A DNA stretch of 64,000 nucleotides, taken from NCBI GenBank assembly GCA_003989085.1, contig RXIV01000009.1, positions 1 through 64,000 on the forward strand. The letters run 5' to 3'. The position numbers were made by a program, and so were the translations under genes. Of the stretch, positions 16,406-25,610 are shown one piece after another (position 1 is the stretch's first letter; every line of letters begins with the position of its first letter). Source of the DNA: Candidatus Competibacteraceae bacterium. Its GTDB lineage: Bacteria > Pseudomonadota > Gammaproteobacteria > Competibacterales > Competibacteraceae. A model generated the notes under the pieces. It saw only the letters and a list, made by a program, of their open reading frames with translations. It ran no database searches and was not told where the DNA came from.

Positions 16406-18391
16406 ATGAATTATTTCGTAACTGGCGCGTCCGGCTTTATCGGTCGTCGCCTTGTCGAAAAGCTGCTGCAACGTCCCGACGCCACCGTTTATTATCTAAT
16501 TCTGGAACGTGAACTGCCGATGGTAGCCGCGCTCAGCCAGCGCTGGGGCGAAGCCGCTGCGCGCACCATTCCCATCATCGGTGACCTGACCCAACCGTGC
16601 CTGGGCGTTGCCGAAGCCGACCGCGCCCGCCTCAAGGGCAACATCCGTCACTTGTTTCACCTGGCGGCGATTTACGACCTCAAGGCCAGCGCCGAGATCC
16701 AGGAAAAAGTCAACATTCAGGGCACCCGTAATACCGTGGCCTTCGCCGAAGCCATCGAAGCCGGCTGCTTCCATCAGACCAGCTCCATCGCCGCCGCCGG
16801 CCTGTACGAAGGCGTGTTCCGCGAGGACATGTTCGAGGAAGCCGAAGATCTCGAAAATCCCTACTATCGCACCAAGCATGAATCAGAAGGCATCGTCCGC
16901 CGCGAGTGTTCCCGCCCTTGGCGGATTTACCGGCCCGGCGCGGTGGTCGGCGACTCGCGCACCGGTGAGATGGACAAGATCGATGGTCCCTACTATTTCT
17001 TCAAGCTGATTCAGAAACTACGCAATCTGCTGCCGCCGTGGATGCCGATGATCGGTATTGAAGGGGGCCGGCTGAACCTGGTGCCGGTCAACTTCATCGT
17101 TGATGCAATGAACCATATCGCTCATCTCGACGGCCTCGATGGTCAGTGTTTCCATCTGGTGGACCCCAACCCGCACCGGATCGGCGACATTCTCAACATC
17201 TTTGCCCGCGCCGCCCACGCCCCGGAAATGAGCCTGCGGGTCAACGCCCTGATGTTCGCCTTTGTGCCGCAGGTGATCCGCACCGGGCTGGCGCATTTCA
17301 AACCAGCCCGACGGATGCGCGACCAGATCCTTAAGGATTTGGGAATGCCTGCGGATGTCATGCGCTTCGTCAACTACCCGACCCGCTTCGACTGCCGCGA
17401 GACTCTTAAGGCGCTTAAAGGCGCCGGGATCGCCGTACCGCCGCTGGAAAGCTACGCCTGTAAGTTATGGGATTACTGGGAGCGCCATCTCGATCCCGAT
17501 CTATTCATTGACCGCAGCCTGAGTGGGGCGGTGAAAAACAAGGTGGTGCTGATCACTGGCGCTTCCGCCGGAATCGGTAAGGCCGCCGCCATCAAGATCG
17601 CCGAGGCCGGAGCCAAACCGCTGCTCGTCGCCCGCACCGAGGAAAAACTGCTGGGCACCCGGCGAGAGATTGAAGCGCGGGGCGGGGCCGCGTTCATCTA
17701 CACTGCGGATGTGGCCGACCCGGCCTCCTGTGAGGCGCTGGTGCAGCGGGTGATCGCGGAACATGGCGGGGCGGACATCCTCATCAACAATGCGGGGCGC
17801 TCAATCCGCCGGGCGATTGAAAACTCGCTGGATCGCTTTCACGACTACGAACGCACCATGCAGCTCAACTACTTCGGGGCGTTGCGGCTGATCATGGGCT
17901 TCATCCCCAGCATGCTGAAAAAGAAACACGGCCATGTCATCAACATCTCCTCGATTGGCGTCCTGAGCAACGCGCCGCGCTTCTCCGCCTATGTCTCGTC
18001 CAAGGCGGCGCTGGACGCCTTTGCCCGTTGTGCAGTCGCCGAGTTCTCCGATAGCGGTATCGAATTCACCACCATCAATATGCCGTTGGTGCGTACCGAG
18101 ATGATCGCGCCTACTAAAATTTACGAGCATGTGCCGACGCTCAGCCCGGAGGAAGCCGCTGATCTGATTGTGCAGGCGATCATCTATAAACCGGAGCGGA
18201 TCGCCACCCGCACCGGGATTTTCGCCCAAGTGCTGCACGCGGTCGCGCCCAAGCTGTACGCGGTGATCATGAACACGGCTTTCCGACTGTTCCCGGAATC
18301 GACCGCCGCCAAAGGCCAGCCGGGCGATAGCCCCGAACCGTCACTGGAGCAGATTTCCTTTGCCCAGTTCACCCGTGGCATCTATTGGTAG
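16406..18391 (+). CDS. Bifunctional alcohol-forming fatty acyl-CoA/ACP reductase (two fused SDR domains)
   Basis: This 661-residue enzyme fuses two NAD(P)H-dependent Rossmann domains. The N-terminal extended-SDR half has TGASGFIG (residues 6-13) and YYRTK (Y153, K157). The C-terminal classical-SDR half has TGASAGIG (384-391), NNAGRSIRR and YVSSK (Y529, K533). Length, domain order, the INMPLVRTEMIAPTKIYE segment and the C-terminal GIYW closely match my recollection of the Marinobacter reductase Maqu_2507, which turns fatty acyl-CoA into fatty alcohol in two steps, the precursor of wax esters. The start at 16406 has AGGAG; an upstream ATG at 16385 lacks one. No wax ester synthase is in the window. 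Confidence 0.92.
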   Translation: MNYFVTGASGFIGRRLVEKLLQRPDATVYYLILERELPMVAALSQRWGEAAARTIPIIGDLTQPCLGVAEADRARLKGNIRHLFHLAAIYDLKASAEIQEKVNIQGTRNTVAFAEAIEAGCFHQTSSIAAAGLYEGVFREDMFEEAEDLENPYYRTKHESEGIVRRECSRPWRIYRPGAVVGDSRTGEMDKIDGPYYFFKLIQKLRNLLPPWMPMIGIEGGRLNLVPVNFIVDAMNHIAHLDGLDGQCFHLVDPNPHRIGDILNIFARAAHAPEMSLRVNALMFAFVPQVIRTGLAHFKPARRMRDQILKDLGMPADVMRFVNYPTRFDCRETLKALKGAGIAVPPLESYACKLWDYWERHLDPDLFIDRSLSGAVKNKVVLITGASAGIGKAAAIKIAEAGAKPLLVARTEEKLLGTRREIEARGGAAFIYTADVADPASCEALVQRVIAEHGGADILINNAGRSIRRAIENSLDRFHDYERTMQLNYFGALRLIMGFIPSMLKKKHGHVINISSIGVLSNAPRFSAYVSSKAALDAFARCAVAEFSDSGIEFTTINMPLVRTEMIAPTKIYEHVPTLSPEEAADLIVQAIIYKPERIATRTGIFAQVLHAVAPKLYAVIMNTAFRLFPESTAAKGQPGDSPEPSLEQISFAQFTRGIYW

Positions 18392-18421
18392 GAACCCGAT
18401 AAAAACCAAACGACTACTGGC

Positions 18422-18450
18422 TCACGGAAACATGGAAAACACGGAACTTA
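18422..18450 (-). repeat. Copy of a dispersed TTCCGTG-type intergenic repeat
   Basis: Read on the minus strand this holds TTCCGTGTTTTCC followed by TTTCCGTGA, a degenerate tandem of TTCCGTG words. Similar strings occur at 31762-31796, 35606-35650 and 58177-58207, all between genes. It lies in the 203-bp gap between the acyl reductase and bcp. Confidence 0.55.
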
Positions 18451-18594
18451 TCGAGGGACGATAACAACCAACCGGCTCCGGTAACGCTTGGGCGTCTGTG
18501 GAGGAAAACCAACCAGCCGCCACAATGCCTGGAAAGCCTGCCAGAGAGCTAATGCAATTCAAGTCCGTTTTAACTAGCCCCGAGAGAGAAAACC

Positions 18595-19059
18595 ATGAAA
18601 CTGAAAATCGGCGATCCTGCCCCGCTGTTCACCGCGACCATCACTGACGGCAGTTCGATCAAACTGTCCGACTATCTGGGCACCAAGCTGGTGCTGTATT
18701 TCTATCCGATGGACGACACCCCCGGCTGCACCAAACAGGCCTGTTCGCTGCGCGACCATAACCAGGCTATTCAGGCCAAGGGCGCGGCCATTCTTGGCGT
18801 CTCCACCCAGGACATTGCCTCCCATCAGCAATTCACCGAGAAATACCATCTCAGTTTTCCACTGGTGGCGGATACCGACGGCGCAGTCGCTCACGCTTAT
18901 AACGCGATGGGCGGTGGCGGACTGATCAGCAGCGCGATGAGCCTGTTAGGCGTCGCCAACCGGATCACCTTCATCATTGACGAGAGCGGCCACATCGCCC
19001 ACATCATCGACACACCCGATTGCGCCAACCACGCTGAGGAAGTTCTCAAACTGCTGTAA
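18595..19059 (+). CDS. bcp: Thioredoxin-dependent thiol peroxidase (peroxiredoxin Q/BCP)
   Basis: Bcp reduces hydrogen and organic peroxides and is recycled by thioredoxin. The 154-residue protein has the FYPMDDTPGCTKQAC active site with peroxidatic C45 and C50 as the likely resolving cysteine, the two-cysteine arrangement of the BCP subfamily. RITFIIDESGHI is the conserved C-terminal strand. A GAGAGA ribosome site precedes the ATG. The segment GGGGLISSAMSLLG is longer than in many members. A 203-bp gap holding a dispersed repeat separates it from the acyl reductase. Confidence 0.95.
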   Translation: MKLKIGDPAPLFTATITDGSSIKLSDYLGTKLVLYFYPMDDTPGCTKQACSLRDHNQAIQAKGAAILGVSTQDIASHQQFTEKYHLSFPLVADTDGAVAHAYNAMGGGGLISSAMSLLGVANRITFIIDESGHIAHIIDTPDCANHAEEVLKLL

Positions 19060-19363
19060 TCTCCTTGCAAGCTATCACTTCCCGGAATTTTGCCGGTTGC
19101 AACGATAATTCTGCATGAATTCCGGTTTGCCCGGCCCCCATTGGCGGTAACATAATGATCAGACCCGGCAGACGGCTCTACATCCGGCCCTGCGCCGCCT
19201 GTCGGTTCCTCGTTAACCGGGCCCTGTCCATCCAGAGAGTTGCTGAGGAGATCTGCATGTTCTGGCAACCTGTTTGTCACTGCCGCTGCCGCGTCGGCCA
19301 GTTTGCCGGCCAGTGGAGCTGCTCGCGCTCGCCTTCGCCCATCAGGCCGGAGACCCTGACGTG
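19060..19363. other. Intergenic region between bcp and the PP2C gene
   Basis: This 304-bp stretch holds no recognisable gene family. It contains an 8-bp perfect inverted repeat (CCGGAATT at 19082-19089, AATTCCGG at 19128-19135) separated by 38 bases. Its last third holds a 35-codon reading frame with a strong ribosome site, listed separately. Confidence 0.5.
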
Positions 19364-19364
19364 A
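19257..19364 (+). CDS. Candidate 35-residue Cys-rich small ORF coupled to the PP2C gene
   Basis: The ATG is preceded by GAGGAG at six bases, one of the best ribosome sites in the window. The frame encodes MFWQPVCHCRCRVGQF... and its TGA overlaps the ATG of the phosphatase gene as TGATG, the usual arrangement for termination-reinitiation. Cysteines cluster as C-x-C-x-C near residue 9. No family is recognised. It may be a leader peptide, a small protein or chance. The in-frame ATG at 19155 is a less likely start. Confidence 0.35.
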   Translation: MFWQPVCHCRCRVGQFAGQWSCSRSPSPIRPETLT

Positions 19365-20188
19365 TGCGCCAACCGGATAAAACCCGTCTGTGGGATCGGG
19401 GCGCCGCCAGCGAGTTGGGCGGCCGCAATGAACAACAGGATCGCTGGGGCATTTTCCCGGCTCCTGATCAAAACGGGCTGCTGGTCTTGGTCGCGGATGG
19501 CATGGGAGGGCATCGCGATGGCGCACTGGGGGCGCAGGTGGTGATTGATACCGCCCGGAGCTACCTGCAAAGCTCGGTGGCACAGCTGCGCACTAACCCG
19601 CTCGCTGCCCTCGATCAGTTGTGCCAACAGATGCACGACGCCATCAATAGTCGCTCGGAAAATGCTCGCAGCACCGTAGTTATGGTCTGGATTGATGACG
19701 GTCAGGCGCACTGGCTGAATGTCGGCGATAGCCGCTTATACCACTTCCGGCGGGGCCGGCGGCTGATGCGCACCCGCGATCATTCCGCCGTGCAGCTGTT
19801 AATGGACATGGGCGAAATCAATGAGTCGGAGATGGCCACCCACCCGGCTCAGAACCGGCTCTACCGCTGTTTGGGCGGCGAGGAAGTCCCTAAGCCTGAT
19901 ACCGGCGGTTTCACCATCCAGCCGGGCGATCTGCTGGCGTTGTGTTCGGATGGCGTCTGGGAGCACATTGCTGAGTCCGACATCTGGAGCGCGGCGCTCG
20001 ATAACGGCCCGGCCATCGCCGCCAAGACCCTGACCGAACAGGCGGTGCAGCGCGGTGGCGCAACCGCCGACAACGCGACTCTGTTACTGCTGCGGGCTGA
20101 CCCGGACGCAGGCGCCGCCAGCGACCAGCCTGGCTGGAAAAAACGGCTGGCGGCAGGGTTCACGGCACTGTTCAACCGCGACCGTTAA
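19364..20188 (+). CDS. PP2C-family serine/threonine protein phosphatase
   Basis: This 274-residue Mn/Mg-dependent phosphatase has all core PPM motifs: RNEQQDRW (D26), VADGMGGH (D45, G46), STVVMVWID, GDSRLYHF, LALCSDGVW and ADNATLLLL. It is a single soluble domain. An in-frame GTG lies directly before the ATG, and the gene may be translated by coupling from the short frame upstream. It ends 53 bp before a Ser/Thr kinase, so the pair probably forms a phosphorylation switch in which the phosphatase reverses the kinase. Confidence 0.92.
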   Translation: MRQPDKTRLWDRGAASELGGRNEQQDRWGIFPAPDQNGLLVLVADGMGGHRDGALGAQVVIDTARSYLQSSVAQLRTNPLAALDQLCQQMHDAINSRSENARSTVVMVWIDDGQAHWLNVGDSRLYHFRRGRRLMRTRDHSAVQLLMDMGEINESEMATHPAQNRLYRCLGGEEVPKPDTGGFTIQPGDLLALCSDGVWEHIAESDIWSAALDNGPAIAAKTLTEQAVQRGGATADNATLLLLRADPDAGAASDQPGWKKRLAAGFTALFNRDR

Positions 20189-20241
20189 CCGCGTTCAGCT
20201 TCCCCAGCCGCTACCTCCGCGTTTATACCAAGGGCAGCCCG

Positions 20242-22929
20242 ATGATCGAAGAAACCAACGCGCTCCCGACCGGCTACAGCCTGCACCGCTATCAGATCGA
20301 GGGCGTATTGGGCGCCGGGGGATTCGGCATCACCTACCGGGCGATGCACGAAGCGCTGGAAAACGAGGTCGCTATCAAGGAGTACTTCCCGGCTGAGTGG
20401 GCCTACCGTGACCACCAGGGCATCAATGTCCGCGCCAACACCCAGGGTCAGATTCCCGCCAAACAGGGCGAGCCGCCCTGTTATGAATGGGGTCTGCAAC
20501 GCTTCCTTGATGAAGCCAAGATCCTAGTCCAGATCAATCACCCTGGCGTGGTGCGGGTGCGTGATTACTTCGCCGCCAACGGCAGCGCCTACATCGTCAT
20601 GGAATTCGAGGAAGGCGAATCGCTTAGCAGCCAATTGCAGCGAGGCGGCATCCTGCCGGAACCGGAACTGCGCGGCCTGCTGGATGATGTCATGCCGGCG
20701 CTGGAAGCCGTACACGGACAAGGCTATCTGCACCGCGACCTGAAGCCCAGTAATCTCTATGTTCGCAGCATTGACAATCACGTCATCCTCATCGACTTCG
20801 GTGCTGCCCGCCAAGCGCTGGGTCGGCGCACCCGTAGCGTCACCAGCGTGGTGACGCCAGGTTATTCGCCGATTGAGCAATACGTCACGGTGGGTGAAGA
20901 TTACGGTCCCTGGACGGACATCTACGCGCTGGGCGCGGTGTTGTATCGTTGCATCACCGGCGCGCCGCCGGTTGAAGCGCCAGGCCGGGTGCTCAAAGAC
21001 CCGGTGCAACCCGCCATCGAAGTGGGTGCCGGGCTATATTCGCGGGGACTGCTGCAAGTCGTCGATCAAGCCTTGGCGGTGCGTCCTGAAGACCGGTTTC
21101 AGAGCGTAGCCGCCATGCGTCAGGCGCTGCTGGCGGCCGACCGTTCCGACGAGTACGCCGACTTTTCCCAAGTGCCGCCTATCGAGCCAGAGCTGCTTGA
21201 TGCGTCCCCCGCTCCAAGCCCGACGCGATTTTCGCCATCGGCGCCTTCTGATCTGGACTGGCAAGGACGCCGGTCGCCGTCCAGCCCGGAACCCTCAGAC
21301 CCGCCATTACAGCTTTCCCCGTCCAGCGCACAACCGCCTCGCCGTGGGTCTGATCCGACGCCGGCGCGACTAGACGACCATGCCACACCTTCCTCCTCCT
21401 GGACGCTGGACCAGCCCGAACCGCGCCGCCCAGCGGATTTTGGGCGAGGCTTGACACCGCTCCAGGCCGCAGATGCCGATTTATCCCTGCCGTTGCTGGA
21501 CAATATCTGGGACCATCTGGACGAAGAGCCGCCACCGCCACCGCCTGTTTCGACCCCTAGCACTTCGACTCCGGTCAGTCGCATCGAACCACTGTCGCAA
21601 ACGTCGGCCCCCTTGCTCAAGCGATCGCCGCAATCTGCGGTAGAACACCTGCGCAAAGTTTCGATATCGCGGCGGGGGGCAACCACCAGTCAGCCGACGG
21701 CGGAAGCGTTGTCATCACCTCGGATATTCCCTACTCCTGGGAAAACCAGCACGGCCCCGCCGTCCGACCGCAACAGCAGGATCGAGACCGCAGCGCCGCC
21801 GGCTGAATCCCGGTATGACAGGCCGGTTCACTGGACACGGATTCTGTTGACGGTCTTCGCCGTTTCGGGTCTGTCGGGGGCCGGTCTGCTGGGCTACCAG
21901 TATTACCAAGACTACCGGGAACAACAGCAACGCGAAGTCGCGCTGCTACAACGCCAGCAGGCCGAAGCAACGGAGCGCCGTACCCGGGAGGAAGCCACAC
22001 AGAAACAGGAGACAGAAATTACCCACGACCTGAGCCAGGCCCGCAAGGCGATAGCCAACCGGGAATGGGGACAGGCCCGTCTTTATCTGGATCGGGCGGC
22101 GGCGGTCAAGGCCGACCACCCGGAAGTAGCTACCGTCCGCGCCGAACTGGCTGCCGCCCAGCAACCGGCCAACAATATCAGCACTCATACCGACGCCACG
22201 ACCGGTATGGAGCTGAACCGGATTGAAGGTGGCTGCTTCGTTATGGGCAGTCCTGCTACAGAACGCGATCGGAGCGACGATGAAGCCCCTCATCAGGTCT
22301 GCGTGAAGAGTTTCTGGATCGGAAAAACCGAAATCACTAACGGCCAGTACCGGCGCTTCAAGGCCAGCCATGACAGCGGTGTTTTTCAGGGACGTTCCCT
22401 GAATGGCGACACTCAACCGGCAGTCAATCTGGGGTGGAACGACGCCCAGGCCTTCACCGAATGGCTATCCTGGGAAGCGGGCAGCGGCGGGAAACGATTC
22501 CGGCTGCCGACCGAGGCCGAGTGGGAGTACGCCGCCCGAGCGGGCACTACAACCCGCTACCCTTGGGGCAATAACCTCGATCCTCGCTATGCCAACTTCT
22601 CGGATCGCAATGACCCAACCGGCGCGTCCATCGGCAGCCTGGACGATGGTCAAGGAGTGACGGCGCCGGTCGGGAGCTATCTGCCTAATCCCTTCGGCCT
22701 GCACGACACCATCGGCAATGTCTGGGAATGGACCTGTTCGGAATATAACCCGGCGTACAACGGCGCTGAACAAAGCTGCTCGACCAAACGACCCACCGAG
22801 GGCATGCGGACAGTGCGTGGCGGTTCGTGGAACAACGGACCGGGCGACTTGCGTTCGGCCCGGCGGCTGGCCCGCAAACCGGGCGATCGCGACGCCATGA
22901 CCGGTTTCCGCGTGGTTCAGGAAGAGTGA
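20242..22929 (+). CDS. Membrane Ser/Thr protein kinase with SUMF1-like C-terminal domain
   Basis: The cytoplasmic kinase domain (about residues 12-285) has VLGAGGFGIT, the VAIKEYFP lysine (K46), HRDLKPSN (D166) and DFGAAR (D185), all intact. A Pro/Ser-rich linker (about 310-525), one membrane helix (534-555) and a coiled coil (EQQQREVALLQRQQAEA) follow. The outside part ends with a formylglycine-generating-enzyme-like domain from residue 656 (GGCFVMGSPATERD; RLPTEAEWEYAARAG; TVRGGSWNNGPGDLRSA). The FGE catalytic cysteine pair is missing (RRLARKPGDRDA), so this domain is probably a binding or sensor module. It pairs with the PP2C phosphatase just upstream. After the stop, CGGTCC and GGACCG frame a small hairpin before the convergent thi gene. 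Confidence 0.93.
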   Translation: MIEETNALPTGYSLHRYQIEGVLGAGGFGITYRAMHEALENEVAIKEYFPAEWAYRDHQGINVRANTQGQIPAKQGEPPCYEWGLQRFLDEAKILVQINHPGVVRVRDYFAANGSAYIVMEFEEGESLSSQLQRGGILPEPELRGLLDDVMPALEAVHGQGYLHRDLKPSNLYVRSIDNHVILIDFGAARQALGRRTRSVTSVVTPGYSPIEQYVTVGEDYGPWTDIYALGAVLYRCITGAPPVEAPGRVLKDPVQPAIEVGAGLYSRGLLQVVDQALAVRPEDRFQSVAAMRQALLAADRSDEYADFSQVPPIEPELLDASPAPSPTRFSPSAPSDLDWQGRRSPSSPEPSDPPLQLSPSSAQPPRRGSDPTPARLDDHATPSSSWTLDQPEPRRPADFGRGLTPLQAADADLSLPLLDNIWDHLDEEPPPPPPVSTPSTSTPVSRIEPLSQTSAPLLKRSPQSAVEHLRKVSISRRGATTSQPTAEALSSPRIFPTPGKTSTAPPSDRNSRIETAAPPAESRYDRPVHWTRILLTVFAVSGLSGAGLLGYQYYQDYREQQQREVALLQRQQAEATERRTREEATQKQETEITHDLSQARKAIANREWGQARLYLDRAAAVKADHPEVATVRAELAAAQQPANNISTHTDATTGMELNRIEGGCFVMGSPATERDRSDDEAPHQVCVKSFWIGKTEITNGQYRRFKASHDSGVFQGRSLNGDTQPAVNLGWNDAQAFTEWLSWEAGSGGKRFRLPTEAEWEYAARAGTTTRYPWGNNLDPRYANFSDRNDPTGASIGSLDDGQGVTAPVGSYLPNPFGLHDTIGNVWEWTCSEYNPAYNGAEQSCSTKRPTEGMRTVRGGSWNNGPGDLRSARRLARKPGDRDAMTGFRVVQEE

Positions 22930-22988
22930 GGCGGTCCCTGGCGTGAGTCCGCCAGTGACTGGCAATCATTCCACCCCCCGTGGACCGG

Positions 22989-24158
22989 TTAGCGAGTCAC
23001 CGCATTTTGCGCCGCCCTGCTGTTTAACCAAGCCTCGTAGCCGCCGTGCAGCAACGATAACCGTCCTTGTAATTTCCCTTTGAGCCGGTGATAAGCCTGC
23101 ACAGTGCGCCCACCCTGCTGACAATAAAGCAGCAGATGATCATGTGGCCCGATGGAGGCCGTGGTGAGGATTTCAATCTGATCCAACGGGATATGCGCGG
23201 CTCCCGGAATATGTCCGGCGGCAAATTCCGCTAGGGTGCGAATATCAATCCAGCGCAGTCCGGAATGCTCCCGTCCAGCCTCCACACTGAGCCAAGGGAG
23301 ATCGGCCTGGTCTTCTGCCGGATGAGCCGCCGCCGGACAAAGCGCCGGCGCTTCGGCGAGGATGCGGATCGTGGGCGCTTCCCCGCAAACCGGGCATTCC
23401 AGATCACGCGGCAAGCGCAGTTTTTGAAACCGCATGGTCAGCCCATCTACCGTGAGCAGCGTCCCGATCAACGGCTCCCCAATCCCCAGAATCAGCTTGA
23501 GGGCTTCGTGCGCCTGCAAGGTGCCCAGCAGACCGGGAACGGTGCCTAAAACGCCAGCCTGGGCGCAGGACGGGATTGTTTCTGGAGCCGGCATTTCCGG
23601 GAAAAGACAACGGTAACAAGGGCCTTCCGGGGCGGCATAGATCGACAGCATCCCGGAAAAGGCACGGACGCTGGCGCCGATATAAGGCTTACCCGCTAGC
23701 ACACAAGCGTCATTGACCAGGTACTTTGTGGCGAATCGGTCCGAACCTTCGATGATCAGGTCATATCGGGCGATCAGTTGCGCCGCGTTGGCGAGCGTGA
23801 AGGCTTCGGGGTAAATATCGATCTGGAGATGCGGGTTGAGAGCGAGCAGGTGGTCATGCGCTTCCTCGACCTTCGGGCGACCACACCCGGCGGTGGTATA
23901 CAAAACCTGCCGTTGCAGATTGCTTAGTTCAACGTAATCCGGGTCAATGATCCCCAGCCGACCCACCCCTGCCGCCGCCAGACACAGCAAAGCCGGCGAT
24001 CCCAGTCCGCCCGCGCCAATCACCAACACGCTGGCGCATCGCAGCCTGTGCTGACCGGCCCGCCCGATTTCAGGCAGGCTCAGATGCCGGGCATAACGCA
24101 ATTGCTCTTCATCGCTGAATGCCGTTGTATCCGGGCACAGCCTGATCACCGTGTCCAT
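22989..24158 (-). CDS. ThiF/MoeB-type sulfur-carrier adenylyltransferase fused to rhodanese
   Basis: This 389-residue protein should adenylate the C-terminal glycine of ThiS and help load sulfur. The E1-like domain has GAGGLGSPALLCLAAAGVG (from residue 48), DPDYVELSNLQRQ, the CYRC and CPVC zinc cysteines, and PSCAQAGVLG holding the conserved cysteine. The C-terminal rhodanese has DIRTLAEFAAGHIPGA and active-site C346 in CQQGGRT. ATG 24158 has GGAG upstream. It is the last gene of the thi run, 13 bp after thiE, which favours a ThiS partner, though MoeB (MoaD) use is possible. Confidence 0.92.
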   Translation of the reverse strand: MDTVIRLCPDTTAFSDEEQLRYARHLSLPEIGRAGQHRLRCASVLVIGAGGLGSPALLCLAAAGVGRLGIIDPDYVELSNLQRQVLYTTAGCGRPKVEEAHDHLLALNPHLQIDIYPEAFTLANAAQLIARYDLIIEGSDRFATKYLVNDACVLAGKPYIGASVRAFSGMLSIYAAPEGPCYRCLFPEMPAPETIPSCAQAGVLGTVPGLLGTLQAHEALKLILGIGEPLIGTLLTVDGLTMRFQKLRLPRDLECPVCGEAPTIRILAEAPALCPAAAHPAEDQADLPWLSVEAGREHSGLRWIDIRTLAEFAAGHIPGAAHIPLDQIEILTTASIGPHDHLLLYCQQGGRTVQAYHRLKGKLQGRLSLLHGGYEAWLNSRAAQNAVTR

Positions 24159-24171
24159 CCCGAAGCTCCTT

Positions 24172-24804
24172 TTATGCGTTTTTTGGCGATGCAGTAGCTT
24201 CGCGGAACCAGTCCAGCCAGGCGCACACCCGCTGGTCAGGATTGGGCGCACGCAGCACATCGGAGACTACGGCAATGACATCCGCACCCGCTGCCCGCAC
24301 CGCCGCTGCCCGTTCCAGAGTGATCCCGCCAATCGCGACCAGTGGCAGATGACAACCCACCTTCCATTCGCCGATCCGGTCGAGACCCTGTGGCGACCAA
24401 GGCATCTGCTTCAAAGTCGTCTCGTAAATCGGCCCCAGCGCAAGGTAATCGGGCTGGGCAGCCAACGCCTTCGCCAGTTCTGCGGGGCTGTGGGTACTGA
24501 TGCCCAGCTTGATCCCTGCTGCCCGGATCACTACCCGATCCGCGCTCGCCAGATCCTCCTGCCCCAAATGCAACCAGCGTGCGCCCAAGGTGATCGCTTC
24601 CTGCCAATAGTCGTTGATGACTAACTGGCAGTCCTCATAATCAGCGGCGATAACCAAGGCTTCACGGATTTGGCGCTGTACTTCGGACAGAGGCTGTTCC
24701 TTGATCCGAAGCTGGATGGTCCGCACTCCCAGCGGCAACCAGCGGCGCAGCCAGCGCACATCGTCCACCACCGGATAAAAACCGTAGATACCGGCGGTCT
24801 TCAT
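24172..24804 (-). CDS. thiE: Thiamine-phosphate synthase
   Basis: ThiE joins the thiazole phosphate and the hydroxymethylpyrimidine pyrophosphate. The 210-residue TIM barrel has TIQLRIKEQ (pyrophosphate site), [45 protein letters not shown] and [14 protein letters not shown] with a phosphate-binding glycine loop. Its start overlaps the thiG stop by 4 bp, showing translational coupling. thiC and thiD, the pyrimidine branch, are not in the window. Confidence 0.96.
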   Translation of the reverse strand: MKTAGIYGFYPVVDDVRWLRRWLPLGVRTIQLRIKEQPLSEVQRQIREALVIAADYEDCQLVINDYWQEAITLGARWLHLGQEDLASADRVVIRAAGIKLGISTHSPAELAKALAAQPDYLALGPIYETTLKQMPWSPQGLDRIGEWKVGCHLPLVAIGGITLERAAAVRAAGADVIAVVSDVLRAPNPDQRVCAWLDWFREATASPKNA

Positions 24805-25607
24805 GGATTGCGCCCCGGCGACGAGTGCCAGAATGGAGTGCCGGTAACCGGCGTACTGGGTTCGGCCAGATCCTGAACCGGCATCGCGCCGGCTTGGTAC
24901 GCCAGCCGTCCGGCTTCGACCGCCAGCCCGAAGGCGCGTCCCATCTGCACCGGATCGGTGGCGCGGGCGACAGCAGTATTGACTAATACCCCGTCATAAC
25001 CCAGTTCCATCGCTGCAATCGCATGAGACGGTTTACCGATCCCGGCATCCACGATCAGCGTGATCTCCGGGTAACGGGCGCGCAAGACCCGTAACGCATA
25101 GGGGTTATTCAGCCCTTGCCCCGATCCAATCGGCGCTCCCCACGGCATCAAAATTTTGCAGCCGGCCTGAATCAGCCGCTCGGCCACGACCAAATCCTCG
25201 GTAGTGTAGGGAAAGACCTCGAAGCCGCGCCGACAGAGTTGTTCCGCCGCCTCAACCAGCAGGAATGGGTGCGGCTGCAAGGTGTAATCGTCGCCGATCA
25301 CTTCCAGTTTCAGCCACGCGGTCTCGAACACTTCCCGCGCCATTTCCGCCGTGGTCACCGCTTCCTTGACGGTTTTGCAGCCGGCGGTATTCGGCAACAC
25401 CTGGACGCCCAGTTCTTTGATCGTATTCCAGAATTGGCTGCCGGCGCGTCCTTCTGCGGATTCCCGCCGCAGCGAGACGGTCACGACGCCGGCGCCGGAT
25501 GCATGAATCGCCTGTTGCAGCACCGCCAGCGATGGATAACGGGCCGTCCCCAGCAGTAGCCGCGAAGTCAAGGAATGTCCGCCTACCTCCCAGATCGGCG
25601 CGGTCAT
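24801..25607 (-). CDS. thiG: Thiazole synthase
   Basis: ThiG builds the thiazole phosphate from deoxyxylulose phosphate, dehydroglycine and ThiS thiocarboxylate. The 268-residue protein has [21 protein letters not shown], the catalytic-lysine segment [48 protein letters not shown] and [12 protein letters not shown] with phosphate-binding glycines. It lies 3 bp after thiS and overlaps thiE. The tail after [14 protein letters not shown] is slightly longer than usual. Confidence 0.97.
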   Translation of the reverse strand: MTAPIWEVGGHSLTSRLLLGTARYPSLAVLQQAIHASGAGVVTVSLRRESAEGRAGSQFWNTIKELGVQVLPNTAGCKTVKEAVTTAEMAREVFETAWLKLEVIGDDYTLQPHPFLLVEAAEQLCRRGFEVFPYTTEDLVVAERLIQAGCKILMPWGAPIGSGQGLNNPYALRVLRARYPEITLIVDAGIGKPSHAIAAMELGYDGVLVNTAVARATDPVQMGRAFGLAVEAGRLAYQAGAMPVQDLAEPSTPVTGTPFWHSSPGRNP

Positions 25608-25610
25608 CGC

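Noticed and set aside
19155..19256. Longer 69-codon form of the small frame before the PP2C gene
   Set aside because: No ribosome site at 19155, whereas GAGGAG supports the ATG at 19257.
19364..22929. PP2C/kinase pair considered as type VI secretion regulators
   Set aside because: No tss genes lie in the window and the kinase has a SUMF1-like tail.
22989..24158. E1-like protein considered as part of a ubiquitin-like antiphage system
   Set aside because: It lies in a complete thiazole operon with ThiS ending in Gly-Gly, and has no E2-like or deubiquitinase partner.
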